DNA from: Bacteroidota bacterium
Lineage (GTDB): Bacteria; Bacteroidota; Bacteroidia; 2-12-FULL-35-15
NCBI GenBank assembly: GCA_026391935.1
Contig: JAPLDC010000058.1
Coordinates: 1 to 7,564 of the forward strand
DNA: 7,564 bases
Direction of reading: 5' to 3'
The notes under the pieces were generated by a model. That model worked only from the letters and a program-made list of their open reading frames with translations. It searched no databases and was not told the DNA's origin. Below, piece after piece: positions 1-6,371 of this stretch. The position numbers were made by a program, and so were the translations under genes. Numbering within the stretch: the first letter of the stretch is position 1; each line of letters opens with the position of its first letter.

Positions 1-980
1 TCAAGATATTCTTTCACATATTTCCATTGCAGCAATCCCAATGCACCGCAAATAAAAAAAATAATAAATACTGCGCCAATACTTATTATGGTAGTGGACC
101 AAAACCAAATAAGCAAGGGTAAACCTCCAAACAACCCGAAAAATGTGGCTGCCATAGCAATATAAATACCGTTCCTTTTAAGAATACTCCTCCATAATGA
201 ATAACGCTCTTCATTATAGGAATTATTTAATATTTGCTCATTCAGATCAGATTCCAGCTTACCAAATGAATTTCCAATGACCGGAAGATCCTTCTCGGGA
301 TACACCCTTACCTTGTAATCATCGGTTATATTATCAGGATCCTGATTCAACATCAACATCAAAAAATTATACAGATGCGGTAATTGCTTTTTAAATTCCT
401 TAGGAACTTCAAAAAAATGTTCTACACAAACAGCCAAAAACTCATGCATGTTTGTTCCTCCATAGCTCCGTAAAAAAGTATTTCTCTTTTCTTTTAGATC
501 ATTATAATCTTTAGCGGCAATCATTTCCCACTTTCTGAAATAAACAGAAAAGTGTTCATCATAATTTCCACCAATATCCAGATCGATGTTCAATGCATGC
601 GTCAATTCATGCAGTCCCAAATTTAATTTATCGTCATCTGTAGCATACCCTTCTTTGAAATCATTCCATGAAAGCGAGAGAATACCATTTTGAGTATTCA
701 GTCCTTTCAAATTTGTTTTTAAATAATTCGAAAAGAAAATATGCGGAAAAACATTTATATCAGACAAATGACTGATCATATAATCTTTCAAGCCAAATGT
801 TAATTGAATCGCGGAAGCAGAGATCAATACTTTTATTTCATCGGTAATAACTAGTCCTTCCCTACCATTGAAGGACTTATCCGCCATAAAATTATATATG
901 CGGGCTACAAAAACTTCTTGTGCTTCTGAAGAAAGATTTTTGAAATACGAATTTTTTTGTTTTAATAGATTATAAGGCAC
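1..980 (-). CDS. MtfA-like (peptidase family M90) zinc metallopeptidase with C-terminal membrane segments, partial
   Basis: My translation of the minus strand gives 326 open codons running off the left edge, so the C-terminus is missing. Residues 124-128 read HELTH (bases 597-611), the HExxH zinc site. E187, in 'HEFLAVCVEHFFEVP', lies 63 residues after the first histidine, the spacing I recall for the third zinc ligand of E. coli MtfA. The N-terminal 'SYFKNLSSEAQEVFVARIYNF' region also fits the family. MtfA is a soluble aminopeptidase-like enzyme that binds the repressor Mlc in enterobacteria; that role cannot be assumed here. Unlike E. coli MtfA, this protein has two hydrophobic segments after the catalytic domain (about residues 271-294 and 297-319), suggesting a membrane hairpin with the catalytic domain probably cytoplasmic. 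The start is GTG at 980: an in-frame TAG directly precedes it, and the first ATG (codon 32) would delete conserved sequence. It is divergent from the DUF255 gene. Family is confident; substrate unknown. Confidence 0.88.
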   Translation of the reverse strand, partial: MPYNLLKQKNSYFKNLSSEAQEVFVARIYNFMADKSFNGREGLVITDEIKVLISASAIQLTFGLKDYMISHLSDINVFPHIFFSNYLKTNLKGLNTQNGILSLSWNDFKEGYATDDDKLNLGLHELTHALNIDLDIGGNYDEHFSVYFRKWEMIAAKDYNDLKEKRNTFLRSYGGTNMHEFLAVCVEHFFEVPKEFKKQLPHLYNFLMLMLNQDPDNITDDYKVRVYPEKDLPVIGNSFGKLESDLNEQILNNSYNEERYSLWRSILKRNGIYIAMAATFFGLFGGLPLLIWFWSTTIISIGAVFIIFFICGALGLLQWKYVKEYL

Positions 981-1087
981 CTATGAAATTTTAAAGTATA
1001 GTTGATAATAAAATTTATAATTCACTAAAATTAATCGAATAAAAGGAATTCTTCCTGCTGATTATAAAATTTTTATTATTTCTGAAC

Positions 1088-3175
1088 ATGGGTATTTCGT
1101 ATTTTTATGAAATGAAAGAAAATAATCCTAAATATACAAATTCATTAATAAATGAGAGCAGTCCATACCTTTTGCAACATGCACATAATCCTGTCAACTG
1201 GTTTTCCTGGAATGAAGAAATATTGGAAAAAGCCAGAGTAGAGAACAAATTAATCTTGATAAGTGTAGGATACTCTGCATGCCATTGGTGCCATGTAATG
1301 GAACACGAAAGTTTCGAGGATGAGCAGGTGGCTAAATTGATGAACGACCATTTCATATGCATAAAAGTTGACCGAGAGGAACGACCGGATATCGACCAAG
1401 TATATATGATGGCTGTACAGCTAATGACCGGACAAGGCGGTTGGCCATTAAATTGTTTCGCTTTACCGGATGGAAGACCAATTTATGGCGGAACATATTT
1501 TCCAAAACAAAACTGGATGAATATTTTGTTGAATCTAGCGGACACTTTTAAACATGAACCGGAAAAAGTATTGGATTATGCGAACAAATTAACAGAGGGA
1601 GTAAAACTTGCTGAATTGGTAAAAATAAATTCAGAAGAAAAAGAATTATCTATCGAAACACTTCATAAAAGTGTTCAGACCTGGCAACAAAAATTTGATG
1701 ACATAGATGGTGGTCCAAACAGGTCTCCCAAATTCCCACTTCCAAATAATTATCAATTTTTATTGCGGTATGCTCATCACACAGAAAATGAAGCTGTTTT
1801 AAAACACATCGAACTTACATTAAAAAAAATGGCTTATGGAGGAATATACGATCAAATAGGAGGAGGATTTTCTCGCTATTCGGTTGATCATTTATGGAAA
1901 GCACCCCATTTCGAAAAAATGCTGTATGACAATGCCCAACTCGTTACACTTTATTCGGAAGCTTATCAAAAAACAAAAGAACCTATATACAAACAAATAG
2001 TTTATGAAACATTGGCTTTTGTAGAACGAGAACTTACTTCATCAGAAGGAGGATTTTATGCCGCATTAGACGCTGATTCAGAAGGAATAGAAGGGAAATA
2101 TTATGTTTGGACTAAAGATGAATTAAAAAATATATTAAAGGACAAGTTTGATCTTTTCGCAGATTATTTCAACGTAAGTGCAAGAGGATTATGGGAACAT
2201 GGAAATTATATTCTTTTGCGGAATGATGAGGATGTTGTAATTTCAAACAGAAACAAAGTTTCTACAGAAGATCTAAAACACATCATCGAAGAATGTAAAA
2301 AAACACTTTTATCAATAAGAGAAATACGTATTCGACCCGGACTAGATAATAAAATTATCACTTCTTGGAATTCACTTATGCTCAAAGCCTATATCGATGC
2401 TTATAACGTTTTTGATGATCAACATTTTTTAGATGTGGCGAATAAAAATGTAACATTCATTTTAAAAAATTGTTTTCAAAATGATGAACAGCTTTCTCAT
2501 TTGGCCGCTCGATCACAAACCTTTAATGACAATTCAAAAAGAGAGTATCATTCTGTAAACGGATTTCTGGAAGATTATTCATTTACTATAGAAGCGTTTA
2601 TTGCAATGTATGAAACAACATTTGAAGAAAACTACCTTCACAAAGCAAACGGATTGATAAAATATGTGATTGAACATTTCATTGATAAAAATTCGGGGAT
2701 GTTTTATTTTACGTCCGATGAAGACAAAGCACTCATCACTAGAAAAATGGAACTATCGGACAATGTTATTCCTGCATCAAATTCAAGCATCGCAAAATCA
2801 CTTTTTATTTTAGGCCATCACTTCGAAAATGAAGAATATATCTCTATGAGCCGCAGAATGCTTTCCAATGTATTGGAGGAAATAGTTGGATACGGCTCCG
2901 GATACAGCAATTGGGCAATGTTATTGCTGTATTTTAGTCAGCCTTTTTACGAATTAGCAATTGTTGGTAAATCTGTTGATGAAAAAAGGAAAAGCCTCAA
3001 CAAACATTACAATCCAAATAGGATATTTGCAGGAAGCACTACTCAAAGCTTATTGCCACTTTTAAAAAACAGGTATACAGAAAAGGAAACGCTCATTTAT
3101 GTTTGTACCAATAAAACATGTTTACAACCGGTAAAAGAAATAGAGAAAGCATTACAACTAATGAATATTGAATGA
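1088..3175 (+). CDS. DUF255 / YyaL (SSP411) family protein: thioredoxin-like domain plus alpha/alpha barrel
   Basis: A full-length member (695 residues; relatives are usually near 670-700) of the family that includes B. subtilis YyaL and mammalian SPATA20 (COG1331). Residues about 17-170 form the thioredoxin-like (DsbH-type) domain. It opens with the signature 'ESSPYLLQHAHNPVNW' and has CHWCH at 65-69, where C65 and C68 would be the redox pair, followed by 'KVDREERPDID' and 'GQGGWPLN'. The rest is a six-hairpin/epimerase-like helical barrel with conserved blocks PKFP (214-217), QIGGGFSRYSVD (256-267), WKAPHFEKMLYDNAQL (270-285 approx.), ALDADSEG (326-333) and SWNSLM (426-431). A cysteine pair (C673, C678) lies near the C-terminus. 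There is no signal peptide, so it is probably cytoplasmic. Biochemical function is not established for the family. ATG at 1112 (M9, MKENN...) is an equally good start, since family homology begins only near residue 17. The stop overlaps the next gene's start as ATGA, implying co-transcription. Confidence 0.95.
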   Translation: MGISYFYEMKENNPKYTNSLINESSPYLLQHAHNPVNWFSWNEEILEKARVENKLILISVGYSACHWCHVMEHESFEDEQVAKLMNDHFICIKVDREERPDIDQVYMMAVQLMTGQGGWPLNCFALPDGRPIYGGTYFPKQNWMNILLNLADTFKHEPEKVLDYANKLTEGVKLAELVKINSEEKELSIETLHKSVQTWQQKFDDIDGGPNRSPKFPLPNNYQFLLRYAHHTENEAVLKHIELTLKKMAYGGIYDQIGGGFSRYSVDHLWKAPHFEKMLYDNAQLVTLYSEAYQKTKEPIYKQIVYETLAFVERELTSSEGGFYAALDADSEGIEGKYYVWTKDELKNILKDKFDLFADYFNVSARGLWEHGNYILLRNDEDVVISNRNKVSTEDLKHIIEECKKTLLSIREIRIRPGLDNKIITSWNSLMLKAYIDAYNVFDDQHFLDVANKNVTFILKNCFQNDEQLSHLAARSQTFNDNSKREYHSVNGFLEDYSFTIEAFIAMYETTFEENYLHKANGLIKYVIEHFIDKNSGMFYFTSDEDKALITRKMELSDNVIPASNSSIAKSLFILGHHFENEEYISMSRRMLSNVLEEIVGYGSGYSNWAMLLLYFSQPFYELAIVGKSVDEKRKSLNKHYNPNRIFAGSTTQSLLPLLKNRYTEKETLIYVCTNKTCLQPVKEIEKALQLMNIE

Positions 3176-4152
3176 AAATAGTAACTACTCTGCTTCTTTT
3201 TATTTTTCAACTGAGTTCATTTGCTCAAATGATAAGCACAAATCCTGAAGAAATAGGCGTCGGGCCAATTTCCTTTAATTCAAGTGTAATAAAGAAAAAT
3301 AAAATAAAAAAAATTGATGTTGTAATTGTTGATAAGCCCGATGGTGAAGTGATTATTGATAAAGGAGCCAGTCAGGGATATGAATTTGATAGCATCGGTA
3401 GAATTACACGCTATTATTATACTATTTTAAATTTTGCTGAAAACGAGGTCGTTGATGTTCCTGAAATTAGAAGAAAAGGGAAAATAGTTCAGGTAGCTTC
3501 CACCCGTACTATTACAAAATATTTCAATGACACAATTTTTGCAGATATTTTTTACAATCAACAAAACAAGATCATAACCAAAAGAGTAAAAATGGGAGCC
3601 TATTACAACTCCTACTATTATGAATACAATGAAAAAGGGCAAATTAAAAGAGAAATGCACTTTAGAGAAACGAATATAAGTGAAAATAAAAATGAATTTA
3701 AGTTGGGCGTTCAGAATATATTATCTAACGAAACATTTGAATACATTGAGATGACCCCAACACAAGTTAAGAAAAGATGCCTGAACGACGAGGGAAGAGA
3801 ATATAAAAAAGCAATTATCAATTATGACGAAAAAGGAAGAATACTTACTGAAAATTATGAGTTCATTGTAAGTTGGATGAAGCAAGAAAATAACTATCAA
3901 TATGATCTGAGCGGTCACCTGCTCGAAAAAACGTGTACCGGCAATGAAAGCGGAGATGTAAAAGAATATACCGTTTATAAATATGACGGGAATGGCGTAT
4001 TAATGGAAGAAAAGAAATTTAAAAATGATGCACTACTTTTTGAGATCAGTTATTTGTATGATGAAACAAATAATTTGTTAAAATCAAAGATCAATCGTGA
4101 TCACAAAAATACTTCTATAGGAATTGTGAAGTTTGGATATACATTTTATTAG
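3172..4152 (+). CDS. Secreted hypothetical protein with degenerate YD-like (RHS-type) repeats
   Basis: A 326-residue protein of unknown function. Residues 1-18 are a clear Sec signal peptide (MK, hydrophobic run, then SSFA before Q19). There is no lipobox cysteine, so a soluble periplasmic or secreted product is expected. The mature part contains about six copies of a Y-x-Y/F-D/N-x-x-G-x-[IL] motif: YEFDSIGRITR (70-80), YEYNEKGQIKR (150-160), NYDEKGRILTE (217-227), YQYDLSGHLLEK (242-253), YKYDGNGVLMEE (269-280) and YLYDETNNLLKS (294-305). These resemble the YD repeats of RHS proteins, which build beta-sheet shells, but here they are few and widely spaced, and there is no RHS core or toxin domain. 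Such proteins, often annotated as hypothetical, are common in Bacteroidota. The ATG overlaps the DUF255 stop (ATGA, 3172-3175), so translation is probably coupled. The stop codon overlaps that of convergent tsaB. Coding status is confident; function is not. Confidence 0.87.
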   Translation: MKIVTTLLLFIFQLSSFAQMISTNPEEIGVGPISFNSSVIKKNKIKKIDVVIVDKPDGEVIIDKGASQGYEFDSIGRITRYYYTILNFAENEVVDVPEIRRKGKIVQVASTRTITKYFNDTIFADIFYNQQNKIITKRVKMGAYYNSYYYEYNEKGQIKREMHFRETNISENKNEFKLGVQNILSNETFEYIEMTPTQVKKRCLNDEGREYKKAIINYDEKGRILTENYEFIVSWMKQENNYQYDLSGHLLEKTCTGNESGDVKEYTVYKYDGNGVLMEEKKFKNDALLFEISYLYDETNNLLKSKINRDHKNTSIGIVKFGYTFY

Positions 4153-4835
4153 ACTTCCCCTTTTTTCTTACCTGCCACAAAATCTTTCAGGTAAAATGGT
4201 TCAAAATATGCGACATCTTGAAACTGCTTTGAATTAAAGGCCTGCTCAGACAATACTACCATGTCACTTGCGGAAGGAACAATATCATCCATAAAAATTG
4301 CATTTGAAATCTGAGAAAATGTTTCTTTACATTTTGCTGAACCATCTCCAAAAAAAAGGATCTTATTCGATTTTAAAATATCTGAAAAAGAATGCTCATC
4401 AATAATTTCAGCGGCGGTGGGTCTAATTTCTTTTCCTGAGGAATCATAAATAGCACAATACACTTCCATTCTTCTTGCATCCAACATCGGGCAAAAAAAA
4501 TCATTTTTTTCAACTTTATCCTTTGAATTTTGAACTATTGACTGTAGTGTGTTTATTGCGATTAAAGGTTTATCTAAAGAATAACAAAGTCCTTTTGCAG
4601 TGCTCACACCAATGCGCAATCCGGTATAGGATCCAGGACCTTTGCTGACAGCTATTGCATCAATTTCAGATATTTTTTTTCCTGATTGTTGAAGTACATC
4701 TTCAATAAACAAAGTGAGCTTTTCGGAATGGGAATAATCTCCGTTTTGTTCTTTTAATGCAAGCAGCTTTCCATCATGGCCAAGAGAAACACTACAGACT
4801 GTTGTTGCTGTTTCAATGTTTAAGATAAGTGCCAT
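4149..4835 (-). CDS. tsaB: tRNA threonylcarbamoyladenosine (t6A) biosynthesis protein TsaB
   Basis: TsaB (YeaZ) is the scaffold partner of TsaD. With TsaC and TsaE these proteins make N6-threonylcarbamoyl-adenosine at position 37 of ANN-decoding tRNAs in the cytoplasm. The protein has 228 residues, the usual length. It has the ASKHA-fold N-terminal strand ILNIETATT (4-12), the SHSE segment (35-38), the hallmark block GPGSYTGLRIGVSTAKGL (66-83), LDARRMEVYCA (118-128) and the C-terminal YFEPFYLKDF (210-219). No residue typical of the family is obviously missing. The start ATG is preceded by an A-rich leader (AAACAAAAAAATA) rather than a Shine-Dalgarno, as is common in Bacteroidota. It begins 11 bp after the adaptor stop, so it is likely read from the efflux transcript. 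It overlaps the YD-repeat gene by 4 bp at the converging stop codons. Confidence 0.97.
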   Translation of the reverse strand: MALILNIETATTVCSVSLGHDGKLLALKEQNGDYSHSEKLTLFIEDVLQQSGKKISEIDAIAVSKGPGSYTGLRIGVSTAKGLCYSLDKPLIAINTLQSIVQNSKDKVEKNDFFCPMLDARRMEVYCAIYDSSGKEIRPTAAEIIDEHSFSDILKSNKILFFGDGSAKCKETFSQISNAIFMDDIVPSASDMVVLSEQAFNSKQFQDVAYFEPFYLKDFVAGKKKGEV

Positions 4836-4846
4836 TATTTTTTTGT

Positions 4847-6220
4847 TTACTTTTTAGTGACCGTAAACAACTCTGATTTATCAACTTTATTTACCTTGTC
4901 GCCATCCTTTAGTTCCTTAGCGATGGCACTATAAGGAGCGGAGATTATTTCATCTCCCTCTTTTAGTCCTATATATATCTCTATAAAGCTATTGTCCTGA
5001 ACGCCTGTTTTCACTTTTACCATTTTCACTTTCCCTTCTTCTGCGTTATAAACAAAAACACATTCTTCAATTTTTATCAAGGCTTCATTGTTTTGTGTTT
5101 TGTCATTTGCATTTTTCACAACAATGTCTTCATTATCTTCATCTCCACCTTTTTGTTTTTCCTGTTCTTTGAACAAAGTACTATCGCTTCTCGTGGTAAC
5201 TGATTGAATTGGAACAGCAATTACCTTATTCACTTTCTTGGTTTGAATATCAACAGTCGCACTCATCCCAGGACGGAAAGGAGCTATGTTATTATTCGCT
5301 GTTAAAAGATCCATGTATGACTCTTGCAAGATTCTGATCTTTACAACAAAATTTGTCACCTGCTCAGCAGTAACGCCTGTTGTATTGGCTGAATTTGCAA
5401 TTTCAGTAACAATACCTTTAAATTTTCTACCCAAATAAGCATCCACATCTATTGAAGAAGTATCGCCACCATGAACACGGACAATATCATTCTCATTTAC
5501 TTCAACACTCACTTCCATTTCATTCAAATTTGCTAAACGCATTATTTCTGTACCTTCCATTTGAGCTGTTCCAACAACACGTTCTCCCTTTTCTTTATTC
5601 AATTTGGAAACGGTACCATTTACGGGAGAAAAAATATTTGTTTTCGCTAAATTATCATTGGCTTCCTTTAAGGACGCTTCAGTGCTTTTCACATTGTAAT
5701 CAGAAGCATCAACATTGTCTTCAGCACCTTTTACATCTGCTTTTGCTCCTTCGTATGCAGCTTTTGCGGCATCCATATCGGATTGTGAAATTGCTCCCTG
5801 ATCAAATAATTTTTTGTTCCGTAAAAAAGAAGCTTCAGTATTCATAAAAGCTGCTTTGATCTGTTCCAATCTGGCTTTCGAATTGGCAAGGTTTGCTTTT
5901 GCACCATTCAAAGTTGCAACCATTCTGCTGGAATTGGATTCATAGATCAACGGATTTATCTTACACAACAAATCTCCTTTTTTCACTTGGTCACCTTCTT
6001 TGACGTATAATTCAACAATCTCTCCGGATACATCAGAACTTATTTTCACCTCTACTTCCGGCTGAATTTTTCCATTCGCAGAAACAGATTCAATGATGTT
6101 ACGCTTAACAGCCTTTTCAGTCGCAACCTTAATTGATTTATTGCCAGAACAATTTTTCAACAGCATAATAGACATCAGAAAAATGATTCCAATAACAGTG
6201 ATCCAAATTATTTTTTTCAT
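4847..6220 (-). CDS. Periplasmic adaptor (membrane fusion protein) of a tripartite efflux/export pump, MacA/HlyD type
   Basis: The 457-residue protein bridges an inner-membrane transporter and a TolC-type channel. Residues 4-22 form an N-terminal membrane anchor; C24 follows 'LLKN', which does not fit a lipobox, so lipidation is unlikely. The first lipoyl half-motif is about 62-90 (DVSGEIVELYVKEGDQVKKG) and the second about 192-215 (AKTNIFSPVNGTVSKL). Between them (about 98-195) lies a long alpha-hairpin whose tip carries R134-x3-L138-x6-S145, matching the R-L-S motif of AcrA/MacA tips that docks on TolC. A beta-barrel domain follows (about 235-330, with FRPGMSATVDI at 315-325), then the membrane-proximal domain (about 333-345 and 382-446). 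A charged insert (about 346-380, rich in D, E, K, N, Q) splits this last domain. It is preceded by the TolC-type gene and followed 11 bp later by tsaB. MacA-like (ABC pump) is favoured over RND by overall look, but the pump gene is not visible and the substrate is unknown. Confidence 0.95.
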   Translation of the reverse strand: MKKIIWITVIGIIFLMSIMLLKNCSGNKSIKVATEKAVKRNIIESVSANGKIQPEVEVKISSDVSGEIVELYVKEGDQVKKGDLLCKINPLIYESNSSRMVATLNGAKANLANSKARLEQIKAAFMNTEASFLRNKKLFDQGAISQSDMDAAKAAYEGAKADVKGAEDNVDASDYNVKSTEASLKEANDNLAKTNIFSPVNGTVSKLNKEKGERVVGTAQMEGTEIMRLANLNEMEVSVEVNENDIVRVHGGDTSSIDVDAYLGRKFKGIVTEIANSANTTGVTAEQVTNFVVKIRILQESYMDLLTANNNIAPFRPGMSATVDIQTKKVNKVIAVPIQSVTTRSDSTLFKEQEKQKGGDEDNEDIVVKNANDKTQNNEALIKIEECVFVYNAEEGKVKMVKVKTGVQDNSFIEIYIGLKEGDEIISAPYSAIAKELKDGDKVNKVDKSELFTVTKK

Positions 6221-6234
6221 AGTATATTTAATTT

Positions 6235-6278
6235 ACCACAGATTACACAGATTTACACAGATTATTTTCTTCTGTGGT
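6235..6278 (-). promoter_or_regulatory. Possible stem-loop in the leader just before the adaptor start codon
   Basis: On the transcript, ACCACAGA (from 6278-6271) can pair perfectly over 8 bp with TCTGTGGT (from 6242-6235). A competing 6-bp hairpin pairs 6271-6276 with 6256-6261 across a 9-nt loop. The longer stem ends 14 nt before the adaptor ATG, close to where a ribosome would bind. It could lower adaptor translation or stabilise a processed mRNA end, but it may have no function beyond being part of the repeat. It is not followed by a U-run, so it does not look like an intrinsic terminator. Confidence 0.3.
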
Positions 6279-6363
6279 TGACTTATAATCTATTACGTTC
6301 TTTTTCCTTTATTCAATCTTAAACAATTAGAATTTTTCAATTTTTTCTGTGCAAATCCGTGGT
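6235..6363. repeat. Imperfect palindromic intergenic repeat built from CACAGATT units
   Basis: This lies in the 151-bp gap between the TolC-type gene and the adaptor. The left arm (6235-6263) has three CACAGATT units at 6237-6244, 6246-6253 and 6256-6263, spaced 9 and 10 bp. The right arm (6346-6363, TCTGTGCAAATCCGTGGT) matches the reverse complement of the left-arm pattern TCTGTGTAAATCTGTGGT with two mismatches in 18, if one 9-bp unit is skipped. The 82 bp between the arms are AT-rich, with no ORF I can support. I recall similar ACCACAGATTACACAGATT-like palindromes scattered between genes in many Bacteroidota and other environmental genomes, which would make this a dispersed non-coding repeat (MITE- or REP-like). 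Copy number elsewhere cannot be seen from one window. Confidence 0.6.
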
Positions 6364-6371
6364 GAATCAGT

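Noticed and set aside
1002..1021. TTGATA and TATAAT hexamers as a promoter for the DUF255 gene
   Set aside because: The spacer is only 8 bp, too short for a sigma-70 type promoter, and there is no Bacteroidota-type TAnnTTTG -7 element.
1044..1056. Inverted repeat AGGAA-TTC-TTCCT in the divergent intergenic region, possible operator
   Set aside because: Five-bp arms are short and likely by chance in AT-rich DNA. No promoter could be placed beside it.
3172..4152. RHS toxin or polymorphic toxin system
   Set aside because: YD-like motifs are few and degenerate. There is no RHS core, no C-terminal toxin domain, no immunity gene and no secretion-system gene beside it.
5452..5847. Plus-strand 131-residue open frame opposite the adaptor
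   Set aside because: It is rich in H, L and Q, resembles no family, and lies antisense to the adaptor's conserved hairpin and beta-barrel coding region, so it is a shadow frame.
6143..6154. Lipoprotein signal around C24 of the adaptor
   Set aside because: The residues before the cysteine (L-K-N) do not fit a lipobox, which needs a small residue at -1. An uncleaved membrane anchor is more likely.
6235..6263. CRISPR-like array from the three CACAGATT units
   Set aside because: Units are 8 bp with 1-2 bp between them, with no spacers and no cas genes nearby. A palindromic intergenic repeat explains it better.
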